Counted from the stretch's first letter, positions 34,218-46,832 are shown. The stretch is DNA of 64,000 nt from Lepturacanthus savala (GCA_030544235.1 CM060465.1:25800988-25864987); one strand, 5' to 3'. Notes: a model not told the origin generated them from the sequence alone. Numbers and translations are program-made.

Positions 34218-34425
34218 TGCAGCCCCGTCGCTCCCACCCCGTCTGCTACGTGATGACCTCTGGGCCTCTCTGCAGCACTGTAGCGCCCCCGTCTGTTTGC
34301 TGCACCGTGACTACCAGCCCTCCACAGAGCCTTTGTCAATGCTGTAACATGCCTCTGACCACAATGGATTTTTCACCACAAAATTATCTGCAGGAACAGT
34401 CAGTAATTCCTTTGCTTAAAAAAAT
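34218..34425 (+). pseudogene. Broken remnant of the proline-rich tail of HeLo gene 2
   Basis: The DNA from CCCCGTCGCTCCCACC onward matches the last coding part and the 3' UTR of copy 1 (about 28788-29040), including GCTACGTGATGACC, CTGTAGCGCCCCCG, CACAAAATTATCTGC and AATTCCTTTGCTTAAAAAA. Relative to copy 1, one base is missing in the ACCCC-GTC run, which shifts the frame into TGA, and a middle segment is deleted. It is separated from the copy 2 coding exon by about 450 bp of unrelated DNA. Confidence 0.75.
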
Positions 34426-35336
34426 ATCATGCTGAAAAAATGTTGTTTAGGCTTTTTTTTTTTTCTCCCCAACTACTCTGTTCCAGGAGCCCCCATTTAT
34501 CTACAAATTCAATCTGCTTGTTAAGCCTCTGGGCCAATCACAACGTTCCTACTCCCTACAAGAGATTACCATGGATTTTTTCTTATTCCATTTACGGTTA
34601 TGGCACTAAACTCATCCTGTAGCTTTGAGAGGACGCAAGCAAATTATATATCGTTATGTGTGTCTTGATCGGAAATGGTGTGCATTTACTTTTGTCTGCA
34701 AAATATCATTTTTTTGCGATGTAAGTTATGAAAAACTGTGCAAGATTTCTCATAGAGAATGAATGGGACCAGGTCAAAAAAATCTGGTCCTGACTCAACA
34801 CAGCAATGGACAATGCAAGGAAGACATGAGGAATAACTCAATTCAACAGACACCAACTAAACACAGAACAACAACCAACACAAAGCTTTCCCCAGCGGAT
34901 CACACCATTCATTACCTGATCCTGACCCTATCATGCCCAGCATAAGCCTCCACTTCCAAACCTGCTAAGACTGTCATTTTGTAGGAAGGACAGATTCCAA
35001 CAAGGAAATATGTCAATTTTAAATCCCCAATTTTAAGTAAAAACAAAAACAACAAAAAGCATGTCAGTATTACGAATGCAGATGAAGTTCTCTTAATTTC
35101 TGTTCGTGAAACTCCAGCGACAACAATCTGGAGCGGCAGCGGTCTGCTCTCCTGCTCAGAAAGTTATTTTGAGGTTTGAAGCCTGAAAAGGTTGTTTTTA
35201 CCTTTCAGGAGGCCTGTTACTGTCCATGCTTTGTCCCAGATGATTGATCCAGAAATCCCTCTAATACCGTTCAGTTTAGATTGTTATAGTGTGTTTTTAC
35301 TTTTCGATTCTTTCTGATGGTCAATTTCCTCTGAAC
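34426..35336. other. 3' flank of HeLo gene 2, no further gene seen
   Basis: Contains the CTACAAATTCAATCTGCTTG anchor shared with unit 1 and otherwise unique AT-rich sequence. No exon is supported. Confidence 0.4.
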
Positions 35337-35560
35337 AGGGTGACATGGTGGTGCAGTGGTTAGCGCTGTTGCCTCTCAGCAAGAAGGTTGCAGGTTTAAT
35401 ACCTTTATGTTAAGAGTTTTCATGTTCTCCCTGTGTCTGTGTGGGATTTCACTGGCTTCCACCCACAGTCCTAAAACATGCTGAGGTTAATTGGGTACAC
35501 TAAATTGCCCGTAGGATTGAGTGTGTGAGTAAATGATGTGTGTGCCCCATGATACACTGG
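35337..35560 (+). mobile_element. tRNA-like SINE, 3' truncated
   Basis: Head GGTGGTGCAGTGGTTAGCGC is the best-preserved A-box region of the family in this window. The B box is degraded to GGTTTAATACC, and the body runs to GTGCCCCATGATACACTGGTG, then loses similarity. It is absent from the corresponding part of unit 1. Confidence 0.6.
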
Positions 35561-36421
35561 TGACCATCTACTACATGTACTCTAATGACTGTAATGTCAC
35601 TGAAAACAAATATAACAAAATGAATTTAACAATACATATGTTACTAATCAGAAATTATTTGATTGTTTTTGATGAAAAGTCTGGAATAAAGTATGGACTT
35701 GAAGGGGCATAAGTTGCAAAATAAATACTTGAAAAGATAAGATGTTGTTGGTGTGCTCCTTGTATATAATATCACAAATTTACTAGAATCCTTTGTTTGA
35801 AATCTCTGTAGAAGCTAATTATAATGTACACACTCCGGCAGTAGCCCCATTTCAAAACTTCCCCAGGAGAAAATGTAAAAAATTCTTCTAAAGCCTTGAT
35901 TTCTGTAGAGACGGTCCTCCCCATCCATGTATCATTCATCCTCTGAGTTTTTCCTCCATGTTTACACCGATGAAAAACCCAGCATGGAAGCAAGCTTTAC
36001 ATTTTTGGAAAAATATTGGATCATTTAAACATTACTGAAATCAAACCATGTAAGAAGTTAAGAGAGAAAATCTCCATTTGGTAGAGCTCCTAACAACTCA
36101 TAGACATTTTAAAAAAGATTTTTTGTAAAATGTTAAACTGGTTTCAACTTTGTGTGTTTCTGTGTAATATTTTAAAAGTATTATATAAAAGTAACATACC
36201 TCCCAATTATACTTAAGTACAGTAGCCTACTCAAGTGAACATACTTAACTCATATAATTTCCACCATTGGATTAAAGTCTGCTCATGTTTTAGCCTAGTT
36301 TTTTTTTTTGTTTTTTTTTTCTCAGAGAACCAGCAAACAAAATCCTGATAACCAGATAAACCAGACAAAAGCAATAAAATAAAACAATGCAAAATAAATA
36401 TAGTAAAGGAGAAAAGAAAAT

Positions 36422-36607
36422 ATACAGTATCAGTCAAAAGTGTGGGCACACCTATTCATTCATGGATATGAGAATATAGATATACAATCTAAAATAAAAA
36501 TATGCAAAAACAACAACAATAATAGCAATATTAATAATTATTATAATTATTAAAATAATAAGAACTTGAACTTGGGGTGTCCAAACCTTTGATTGGTACT
36601 GTATATT
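36422..36607. mobile_element. Short Tc1/mariner-type MITE, about 186 bp
   Basis: The left end ACAGTATCAGTCAAAAGTGTGGGCACACC and the reverse complement of the right end GGGGTGTCCAAACCTTTGATTGGTACTGTA are inverted repeats, with TATA at both borders, in line with TA target sites. The centre is AT-rich and non-coding. It ends about 140 bp upstream of the dld promoter motifs. Confidence 0.65.
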
Positions 36608-36747
36608 TCTAAAAATGCGTAATTAGAATAATTAATTAACTTAATTTAATTCATTTTTATTTTAAAGAAAGTTTAGGAAGTACAACATATGTGAAATCAT
36701 TAAAAAATAGACATTTGTAAAAAAACAAAAACAAAAAAAAGACCTAA

Positions 36748-36873
36748 TGACGTCATTCGGAGTCGACGTGCAGGCGTGTTTTTCTCTTGTGATACTGCGC
36801 ATGCGCAATGCCAGGAGTCCTTGGCTGGTCGGCCTGCTGTAGGTTACCGAACCTGTGAAGGGACACAGTAAAG
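36748..36873 (+). promoter_or_regulatory. dld promoter: CRE and NRF1-type sites
   Basis: A perfect palindromic CRE, TGACGTCA, lies at 36748-36755, and the palindrome TGCGCATGCGCA, which fits the NRF1 consensus, at 36796-36807, 67 bp upstream of the dld ATG. There is no TATA box. NRF1 is a known activator of nuclear genes for mitochondrial proteins, so the pairing with dld makes functional sense; actual use is inferred. Confidence 0.6.
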
Positions 36874-39800
36874 ATGCAGAGCTGGACACAGTTATATCGC
36901 TCTCTGGCCACGGTAAGGACGGGTTTTATTAACCCACTGATCGACAGGTGTTGTCCGGAGTAGTTTTAGAACAGGTGCCTCCCTCTGTGGGTCTGCTGGA
37001 GGCTGTTTGACAGGTCCCGGCCTGGCTAGCGTTAGCGGCTCAGCTAGCATCTCCAGTGGTAGCAACGTAACACCAGACTCTATTCTGGAAATCCGCGTTT
37101 TAGATTTATTTTTGTTATCGGTGAAAACATACGTCGCTTTACATAAATTTGGTGTGTTGTCGCATTTAACGACTTGACTCTTGTTATTTCGGCTGGAATA
37201 GAATTTCTAAAAGGGCATATTTTAATAACAAAATTACGACTTGTGCAGTTGAATGTCCCACAATATCTCCCATAAAATTATAGAAATAGCTAATATCTTC
37301 TCTCTCCTGTAACTGCATTGTTATTCTTCTGAGAAAAAATAATTATTTTTTACAGTAAGAAGCTACTACCGAAAAAAATAGATCTTAATTGATTAATGAA
37401 CTTACAAGTCGCCCATGATATTAAGAAACTGGACATGTGATGTATCTGAATCACAGGTCTCAGTAAAAACAAATACCACCGTCTAAATTGCTAATAACAT
37501 AAACAATTGAGGCTATTTTTTAATTATTATGTATATCTATATGCATTCCAAAATATGTGAATATGTTGAAAAACTGGTGAAATGCTCATGCCTTAAGGTA
37601 GTGATATGTTAATTAATTAAAAAATAATTAGGTGGGAAAAAAATGTTAGCTGTTAAATCTAGCTTTTTAACATTTTTGATAAATTATTTACACATAAAAT
37701 AATTTATGTGTCAAAGTATTTACAAAATGAAACCTTACTTTTTTCCTTAATTGATATTGATGTGTATTCAATTCTGTACTGAAACTATATAAATAAAAAT
37801 AGAAAAAAAACAGACCCACGCTTATTTTCAATCATATTGATTAATAATACTTTATTACTTGTACATTTGTTTCCTCATCTTATTTACTATTTTGATTTTA
37901 TTGAATGTAAAAAGTTATGATGTCCTAAGTAATTTCCCTGAACTTAGTTTCCTCTTTTTGTTTTTCGCACTTTTTTTTTAGTTTTATGGTCAATGAGGTT
38001 GATTGTTAATTAAATGGAGAGGGAAGAAAAGCCACGCTAGCATGCTAAACCATTTAGCATTGTAATTCAGAGGTTTAGCAGCTCATGGTTGTCTCAAAGC
38101 TACACAAACCTTTACCATCTAATTTTATTTTTATCTGTTTTGAGAATCTCTTTCCATTATGTCTTGTCTACATCTCATATTTTATTGATTTTTGATGCTA
38201 AAACCACTGTAAATGTGACAGATATCCATTTCATATGAGTATCTCAGACTGCTGAAGCCTCATATAAGCTTCTGATCTCTACTTAAATGAGTCTGTGGAC
38301 ACATTTACATTGAAATCATATTTGAAGCGGCTCTTTTAATAGCATGAACGAAGAATTACAGTGAGGAAAACCTCTTTCACTGTACATATGGACACCTGAC
38401 CGACGGTTTAAGATGCACTTGTAACTCTATGAACCTGTACCTTAATGTATTTTGTTGTAACAAAGTGTAATAGTGTTTGCTTTAAGACTTTTTCTTGTAC
38501 TGTGTGTTTTGTTTGTGCCACAGCGGAGCCAACACCTGCCCTGCAAGCTGCATGGAGGTGCAGCCCTGTCTGTCAGAACCTATGCTGACAAAGCAGCAAG
38601 TAAGATAACCGTTCCATCACCTTCACTTCACTGTACAAAGCTGACTTATCACCTGTGTTCATTAATGACATGTTCTGTTATGAACTTTAGCCAGCTGTTA
38701 GTCATTTCCCCTCCAGCTCGCAGCGAGTGGCACATACAAGTGCAAGTGATTTAGGAATGTTGGTGGTATTTTTCACTTTTTTAGACTGGACAGAGTGACG
38801 TCCACTCTGACCTCATGTGGAATGAATGTTTTGCTTTATATTGTCCCGGCATTGACGGCTGTTGCAGTATTTCCTCTTTTTCTTGTGAATATAGAGCGTA
38901 TATGTGCTGAGCTGCAATTAGAAAAGTTTTACATTAAAAACAATGTAACTTTGGATGTTAGCCACTTTATTTGATTAACTGTGTAAATCACATATTGGGT
39001 TCAGTTGAACTTTGGAATGCATTTTACACGAGATTAGGAAATTTGTGCCAAATTGCTTACGTTGGAAGCAAATTATGAAAGGGGGAAGGAATCTTTTAAT
39101 GACCAGTATGAAGTAGGTGATCACACTGAGTCTGATAGCATCCTGTTACACCACACAGGAGCCACATTATCACTCCTGCTAAAGTCTCCTTATCGAATAT
39201 ACAAGCATGAACACTTGCCCTGCAGCTTAGTTTGTTGAACGAGCTACTAAATAAGCACTCACTGTGGGGGGAAAAACACCATCGGTACCAACAGGACTTC
39301 ATCTCCTACTTTAGTCCGGATATTCAAAACTAAAACAGAGTTTGATTTTTGCAGCGTTGCTAAGAGCATGTACATTGTGTTCTTTGTCCCTCTGATGTCT
39401 TATCTTGGTGCTTTGAGCTGCTGTTATTAAACTCTTGATAAAAACTCTGCGTTGCCTCTGACCCTGTAGTTGATGCAGACGTCACAGTGGTGGGCTCCGG
39501 TCCAGGCGGCTACGTTGCTGCCATCAAATCTGCACAGCTCGGCTTCAAGGTAAACTGCTTGCCCGGTTCCTTCGTAGATTTGCTTCAGTCTAACAGATAG
39601 AAGAGCATCTTTTTCAGAGTTTCGAGTTTGCTTAACGGTTATGATGAGCCTGTATTGTGGTCGGAGGGGGGAGGACTGCATGTGGCATTCAAGTTGTCCT
39701 TGTAAACTCCAGCTTAACTCTGCAACAAGTGGACATGCTGCGATTGACTGTGATTCACAACCGAAACCACCACTCAGATGGTTATTTTTTATTTAACTGA

Positions 39801-42800
39801 TTAATTATAATGCCTACCATAATACATGTCTTTTTACAGACAGTGTGTGTTGAAAAGAACGCCACACTGGGTGGGACCTGTCTAAATGTCGGCTGCATCC
39901 CCTCGAAGGTAAAAAAAAAAAAAAAAATTCTTCCTAATCATAATAATCTGTAATAATCATAATGTTCTTCCAGATAAGTTATTGATATTTTGTGTCTGCA
40001 GGCTCTGCTGAACAACTCCTACCTGTACCACATGGCTCACGGCAAGGACTTTGAAAACAGAGGCATTGAAAGTAAGATTCTCATAAACGTCTAAACTGCT
40101 CTTTGTTTCAGTTGATTCAGTGTTGAGATGGTTCAGTGCTGTGTTCAGTGGCCTTAGACTAGTGGTTGCCAACCTGGGGGTTGGTACTTTAACGGTTATT
40201 TTTCACTATTTTTGGACATTTTTATAAACACATCTATTAACCAATGAATCTGGTAGATGTGTGGAATTGACAATGTGACGCCAGGATCTGGGTAGATTTT
40301 TTTTATTATTTTAGGGGTGTCCTAGATTAATTATTTTAATGAACCCTGTTGCCATCTTCTGGATAGAAAAATGCTGATTGAAGTCTCTCTCTGTCGCTCT
40401 CTCCCAGTTTCAGGCCTCTCGTTGAACCTGGAGAAGATGATGGCTCAGAAGAGCGGAGCGGTTAAAGCACTAACTGGAGGAATCGCACATTTATTCAAAC
40501 AAAATAAAGTGAGTCTTTTCTCTCTGCGTTTTAAATGCCTGTTCAGGTAATTTTGTTTTCCATTAAACATCTCTCCGCTGACACACCTCCCCTCAGGTGA
40601 CCCATGTCAACGCTCATGGGAAGGTGACCGGTAAGAACCAGGTGACGGCCATAGCAGCTGACGGCAGCGAGCAGGTCATCAACACCAAGAACATCCTCAT
40701 CGCCACCGGCTCAGAGGTCACGCCCTTCCCTGGGATCCAGGTACAGCTCAGGTTCACTGCTCTCGGACCTTTATGTGGTTCTGTTTGCAGCTTCTCTGGG
40801 TTGTTATGATTGATTTTATTTAGGAATGGAGACAGTTCCACCAGGATGTCACTTTTTTTTCCTTTTTTGTTATTCTGCGATCAAAACAAGTGATTTTGTG
40901 GCAGTATTTTCTCATAATTGGGTGAGGAAATATGCGGCATTGCAAAAATGTGCGTAATTTGCAGTATATTGCTGATTGTGGGAGTTCATGCGATGGCAAA
41001 ATCTGAAAAACTGGAGGGAATGTGTAGAATGTTTGAATTCATGTTGAGCGGCAACGATTAGTCGATAATTCGTTGTCTTCCGTTAAATTAATTGCCAACT
41101 GTTTTAATAACTTATTCTTTACAGGAATTTTGTATGAAAAAATGTTATATCAAAAAAGTTAGGCTTTGATTCAAAATCTGTTCTTACACACTTCAGTCAA
41201 TGCTCAATGATTGGAAAATGTTTCCTTTATTGTTCATTATTCTAACACTTCACACTCATAATATGGAAGCTACTGACACAATAGACAATTTACTGAAACC
41301 TTGAATGTTTTTCGCCGTAGATTGATGAGGAATCCATCGTGTCGTCGACAGGAGCGCTGTCCCTGAGTAAAGTTCCAGAGCATCTGATTGTCATTGGAGC
41401 TGGAGTCATCGGCGTGGAGCTGGTCAGCATCACTTCAATCCCACACTCAAAGATAAACTCACTCACATGTTCCATATATACAGAGGGACAAGGTTTTTCT
41501 CTATATTCCGTTGGCCTCTCACACTCCCTGTTGTCCCGCAGGGGTCAGTGTGGCAGCGTCTGGGCGCTAAGGTCACAGCGGTGGAGTTCCTCGGCCACGT
41601 GGGCGGCATGGGCATCGACATGGAGATCTCCAAGAACTTCCAGCGCATCCTGCAGAAACAGGGCGTCAAGTTTAAGCTCGGCACCAAAGTCATGGGAGCC
41701 ACCAAGAGGCCTGACGGCAAGATCGACGTCGCGTGAGTTGAAATGCCGACTGGTTTTAAATTTCTAAACCATAAACGCTCCCGGGCCGCACGTAACTCTG
41801 CGTGCCGACGTGTTTCAGGGTGGAGGCAGCGGCCGGAGGGAAGAACGAGACTCTAACGTGCGATGTGCTGCTGGTCTGTATCGGCAGACGACCTTTCACC
41901 CAGAACCTGGGGCTGGACACTGTTGGTATCGAGCTGGACAACAGGGGCCGCATCCCAGTCAACAACCGCTTCCAGACCAAAGTACCCAGGTACCACTGAA
42001 CCACAGTCTGGATTCATCTTCTCTCATATTGCATCCACACTAAACCGGACACTTTCATGAAATCCTCTTGCTCTTCCGTTGTCTACACATGCCCTGTAGG
42101 AAGACAATAATTATTCTGTACCGACACACTTATTAATAAGGAAAAAAACATCTTTTATTGATCTTTTAAGAGCAACATAAATTAAAAATCGCTGTGAAAA
42201 AGATGCATTCACAAATTTACCCAGTATATTTTGGATGGATTCACGGAGGAAAAAAAAGAACATTTAAATATCCATTATTCCATTACAAGCTAGTTTCAAT
42301 AAGAAAAAAAAAAAGCTTTCAAATAATCAAAATCCTAATTAATTACAGCAAATTGTGCAGTTATTTTTTTGATGAATTGACAGCCCTAATTATTTAATAG
42401 TTAAGCTATTCAAACATAATATATGTGAGCATTTCTAGTAGAATCAGTACATGCATACAATACATAATATTTCTCCTCTGTCAGTATTTATGCAATCGGT
42501 GACGTGGTCGCCGGGCCGATGTTGGCCCACAAGGCCGAGGACGAGGGCATCATCTGTGTGGAAGGCATGGCTGGCGGCGCCGTGCACATCGACTACAACT
42601 GCGTTCCCTCCGTCATCTACACCCACCCCGAGGTGGCCTGGGTGGGCAAGACTGAGGAGCAGGTCAAAGAGGAGGTGAGATCATTATAGTTGCAGGAGAA
42701 GGGTGATGGTCGTGCACTTAGAAACTGTCGTGACGCTCCATTAATCCTTCGTCATGTTTAAAACACAAATGCAGAACATACTTAATTTCCAGCTTCTCAT

Positions 42801-43935
42801 ATTTACTGCTCTTGTGTTTCTATGACCAAAAAAGCAAATATTTATTTAATATCAGTATCTACTGCTAGTATAATAGTGGTTTTGAATACAGTTTGGTTTC
42901 AGACCGGTGTTCAGTCCGACTCTCTTCCTCCTCAGGGCGTCCCCTACAAAGTTGGCAAGTTCCCCTTCGCCGCCAACAGCCGAGCCAAAACCAACAACGA
43001 TACCGACGGCATGGTGAAGATCATCAGCCACAAGGAGACAGACAGGATGCTGGGAGCTCACATCCTGGGATCTGTAAGAGCTTTAACCCAAACACCAGAC
43101 CGAGCAGACAGGACTTACTGTGAATATATAACCACAGAAATGTAGCTGGTAAATTAGTGTAAATTGCCACCAAGTTTCCTTCGGTTAATCAGACTCATTG
43201 GAGCCTAATTACTGTTTTCCTATATTACTGACATGTAAAAGATGTTTTTACCCAACATATTTTGACAGTAAACTTCTGTATTCATCAGAAAGATGTAGTG
43301 TGATGTGCTTTTATTAAACACCATGTGTGATAAAACACAATAGTCATTAGAATGAAAACATAATGTACCTCATACAAGATTCATTTGCAGCTGTTAAGAT
43401 GTTTTTCATTTAGTCTGGAAGCTCAGGTTAAAGGTTATATTGTTAGGAATTTTCTTATGTTGATCAGGCGCTTTTATTAACCCACAAATGTTTTTATTTA
43501 AAAGGAAAAAAACTCCAAATGAGGTTGAAAAGAGAATGTCCTGACACTCAAACTAAAAGCTGTTGTTTGTGTGTTTCCCTGCAGGGGGCAGGAGAGATGA
43601 TTAATGAAGCTGCTTTGGCCATGGAGTACGGAGCTTCCTGTGAGGACGTCGCCAGAGTCTGCCACGCCCATCCCGTATGTGCTGCTGCTACAAACACTCC
43701 TTTCTGCTGGCACATAACATGAACCCTACTTTTTAAGAAGAAATTAAGGCCTCAGACTAGTTGGAAATTCATTTTTTGCGAATTATATAATTGATGAATT
43801 TAACAAATTGTACATTTTAACCAGATTTAAACTCTCTCTCTTTCTCTCTCCCTACTCTTCCTCCTGCAGACGGTGTCAGAGGCGTTCAGAGAAGCTAACC
43901 TGGCCGCCTCCTTCGGCAAAGCCATCAACTTCTGA
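36874..43935 (+). CDS. dld: Dihydrolipoamide dehydrogenase, complete 14-exon gene
   Basis: Mitochondrial flavoprotein E3 of the pyruvate, 2-oxoglutarate and branched-chain dehydrogenase complexes and of the glycine cleavage system; it reoxidises dihydrolipoamide with NAD+. Coding exons: 36874-36912, 38524-38599, 39470-39549, 39840-39908, 40002-40071, 40408-40508, 40597-40740, 41321-41422, 41542-41732, 41819-41989, 42485-42674, 42936-43073, 43585-43674, 43870-43935. All have GT-AG borders and consistent phases, giving 508 aa against 509 in human. The N-terminus is basic and serine-rich, like a mitochondrial presequence. FAD site GSGPGG at 47-52; redox disulfide C79-C84 in CLNVGC; NAD site GAGVIG at 219-224; catalytic H486 and E491 in HAHPTVSEAF. 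No defect is visible. Introns range from about 80 bp (between exons 9 and 10) to about 1.6 kb (the first). Confidence 0.97.
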
Positions 43936-44112
43936 TCCAGCGGCTGCAGCCGCAGCTTCAGTGTATATAATAGAAGAGAAACAGGAAGCTGTGTCTGTGC
44001 TTCATCCAATCCACCAGGATCCTCCCTGCACATCCAGACTGTACCGCATTTAGTTCTAATGTTATTTAAATGTTCTAATGCTCAGTAAAATCATAAGAGG
44101 GCATGGGCACTA

Positions 44113-44118
44113 AATAAA
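44113..44118 (+). terminator. dld polyadenylation signal
   Basis: AATAAA 178 bp after the dld stop codon, in TAAATAAACACTG; the first canonical signal downstream of the stop. Confidence 0.6.
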
Positions 44119-45387
44119 CACTGACTGAACATCAGGCCTTTTGTTTTCCAACCGCATTAGTTAAGAAGAGCAGCTCTTATATACATAGTGATATAAATAT
44201 TATTTTTGGCTGGATGACAGCAGTTTCTCTTGTAAAGGAAGATGGGAATGTTTTGTTGTTCCTTGTTTTTCACAGTGTGAAACAATTCAACAAAGATGAC
44301 ATGTAATCAGGGCAGGAAATTAGCTGCTCCTGGCTCCACAGGTCCTAGTCTTAAAGGTTCAGTCCACTAAAAATTCTTGTTTGTAACATCACAGCAGGTG
44401 TTTGGACTGTGGGATATTGATATTTAATGTAGTGCGAATGGGGAAAGTCCTATATGCAACATGACTGGCCAGCACATCCTAGAAAGATGGCAGGGGGCTG
44501 CAATTTTTGAGAAACATGCAATACAAATGTGATGACAATTAGAAAAACCAAAATCCATTCAATGAAATGTGGTCGAGATATTTTTAAAAGTAGTAATTTG
44601 GAACTTTGATTGAAAATCTCCAAGAATAACAATATATAACTATTAAATCTGAGTGCTCTGTAGTTAAGTGTGTGGGCGTTCACTAGAGTGAAGGTGATCA
44701 TTTGAGGGAATGAAGTAATTTGAAGTTTAGAAAATAGAAACAAAAACAAAAGAAGGAGGCGAACTGCACAATTTATCAGAAATGTTCTTCCCTGAAATCT
44801 CTGCATTACAGAACTACAACTTTATTTATTTCATTTCTCTACTTCCATCTTCTCAACAACTTCAGATCAACACCTTCTGTGACATCACTGACGTGCAACA
44901 TGCTCAATGTCTGTGTGAGCGAATGCAGATTTGCTGTTTAAAGGCCAATATATTAATTTGGTTTTTGAGAACTGCTGTGAAACTGTTTTCTGCTCTGATT
45001 ACTTCACTGATTGGCTCTGGACTGTTCATGCTTCTCACCATTTTAACAAATAAATACATTATCTGTTCAATACGTCTACAGTGTGTAACTTTATATTTAC
45101 TGTGATGACTTATTTACAATCACTGCAATAATCCCAGCTCAGCGTTTAGTTCACAAAGGGGCACAGTCAGGAACATTTGGCAATGAAAAGTGACAATTGA
45201 CGTTGAAAGGGACATTCTGCTATTTGTCTTGTACTTTTTTAATTCCCATCCCGGTGGTTGTTAAAATACGTGAAGCACTTTGTGGGAAGGTTGTAACTGA
45301 AAGGGACGTTTAGCATTGCAAGATAAAATACCTGAAAATGATGAGATTAGGAAAAAAATATATACATTAGTATAATTATCATACACA
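44119..45387. other. Intergenic, no gene seen
   Basis: AT-rich spacer. The open frame at 44782-45105 has a hydrophobic C-terminal half but no start context, splice signals or recognised family, and is not called. Confidence 0.45.
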
Positions 45388-45728
45388 CTACTGTTCAAAA
45401 GTTTGAGGTCACGCAGACAATTTTGTGTTTCCTATGAAAATTCACACTTTAATTTATCACCATGAGTTGTAAAATTAATAGAAAATATAGTCAAGACCTT
45501 GACAAGGTTAGAAATACTATTTGTATTCACACAGACTTATATTGCAAGAATACAAATATGTACACTACTGTTCAAAACTTTGAGGTCACCCAGTCAATTT
45601 AGTGTTTTCCATGAAAAGTCACACTTCTATTTACCACCATGAGTTGTAAAATGAATAAACAATGTTATTACATTAGCCTATTGATGCAATGAGCAAACAC
45701 ATTGTACCATTAGAACACTGGAGTGATG
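45388..45728. mobile_element. Two adjacent truncated Tc1-type MITE ends
   Basis: Two copies of the same MITE end follow each other: ACTACTGTTCAAAAGTTTGAGG at 45388 and ACTACTGTTCAAAACTTTGAGG at about 45566. Both continue with CACCATGAGTTGTAAAAT, the reverse-orientation body of the 23467 element. The second runs on to GAACACTGGAGTGATG before stopping. Confidence 0.6.
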
Positions 45729-46510
45729 TTGATGACCTGCTTGCTTTCTTTCAACAATACAGACAATACTGTAGTGTACATGTGTGAAATACACACAATG
45801 GGTAATGGGAATATTATCCAAAGTGTTATGTGTCAAGTGGTACAGCTTTGATCTATCAGCTGCCGCAGCATTGTACAGATATGATTATTTGTTTCTGTAG
45901 CTGTTGCTCTGTTGCACATATTTGAATAACTAGTATTTTTGCTTCCAAGGCTCCACCTCTGTTTGAACACTGACTACATAAGTTACTGTAAGGTGTGTGT
46001 TCAGCAGGTGTGGCGGCAGCTGCAGGTGGAAGTAGAGACACACCGAAGATGTCCAACTGAGGTTCAGCAGGACAGAAAAGCAAATTAAGCGGCCGACTGA
46101 ATGAATGGAGAAGAAATGAGATTAAAATAAAAGTTTTAGAACAAGAAAAGCTTGTGGACAGAAACTCTCCCCGCTAGACTCAGGTACTGATGCTTTTTTT
46201 ATTTCTTTTTTTCCGTTTAAAGTTTCTTTAATGTTCCTTTTAAAAGCTAATGCTAAGCTAATGTCTTTCTTTCTTTAATTATTCTTTTCTTTCCTTCACA
46301 ATTTTCCTTTATAAAATTTTCTTACATCTTTTTTTTTTCAGTCTTCAGTCATTAACAATCTGCTTTCAGCAATCATTTTATCCAGGAAAGGCTTGTCTGT
46401 TTCTGTTTAGTTACTTTGGAGTCACACATTCAGCATTTTTGATTGATTTATTAATTGATTTGAAAGTACGTATGAGTTTATGTGTCATTAACCAACATCA
46501 ACTCTGATTA
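45729..46510. other. Intergenic; possible far-upstream synaptotagmin exon
   Basis: At 46182/46183 a donor-like ACTCAG|GTACTG follows a purine-rich segment and could mark a non-coding exon. No acceptor or reading frame supports it further. Confidence 0.25.
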
Positions 46511-46832
46511 TGGGCAACACGGTGGAGCAGAGGTTAGTGCTGTTGCCTCACGGCCAGAAGGTCGCAGGTTCAAGACCTCCTTGGTCCTGGGTCTGGGACC
46601 TTTCTTTGTGGAGTTTGCATGTTCTCCCTGTGTCTCCATGGGTTTTCACCGGGTACTCCAGCTTCCCCCCACAGACCAAAAAACATGCTGAGGTTAATTG
46701 GTGACTCTAAATTGCCCATAGGTGTGAATGGTGAATGGATAGGCTGGCAACCATCTGGGGTGTATCCCTGCCTCTCGCCGTAATGTACTGGGATTATCTC
46801 CAGCAGACCCCTGCGATATAGAAGATGACTGA
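46511..46832 (+). mobile_element. tRNA-like SINE, near full length
   Basis: Head ACACGGTGGAGCAGAGGTTAG, B box GGTTCAAGACC, body GTGGAGTTTGCATGTTCTCC and CATCTGGGGTGTATCCCTGC, and a tail ending in GATGACTGACTGA match the family defined by the other copies. The short open frames across it only translate the repeat. Confidence 0.75.

Larger units (their letters stand above)
30990..35834 (+). repeat. Segmental duplication, unit 2
   Basis: Same gene order and anchors as unit 1 (25925-30393). Specific to this unit are the internal direct repeat at 31828/32669, the insertion that replaced the proline-rich coding tail (about 33769-34217) and the SINE at 35337. The unit ends at ATAATGTACACACTC, about 35834. 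Confidence 0.8.

Noticed and set aside
35337..35400. tRNA gene suggested by the A- and B-box-like words
   Set aside because: No cloverleaf or anticodon arm can be drawn, and the segment continues into the SINE body shared with four other copies.
44782..45105. 107-aa frame with hydrophobic C-terminus downstream of dld
   Set aside because: AT-biased composition, no recognised family, no splice or start context.
46482..46704. Frames reading VLLPHGQKVAGSRPPWSWVWDL and similar, also at 2666 and 27899
   Set aside because: They are translations of the dispersed SINE body, which recurs in both orientations.
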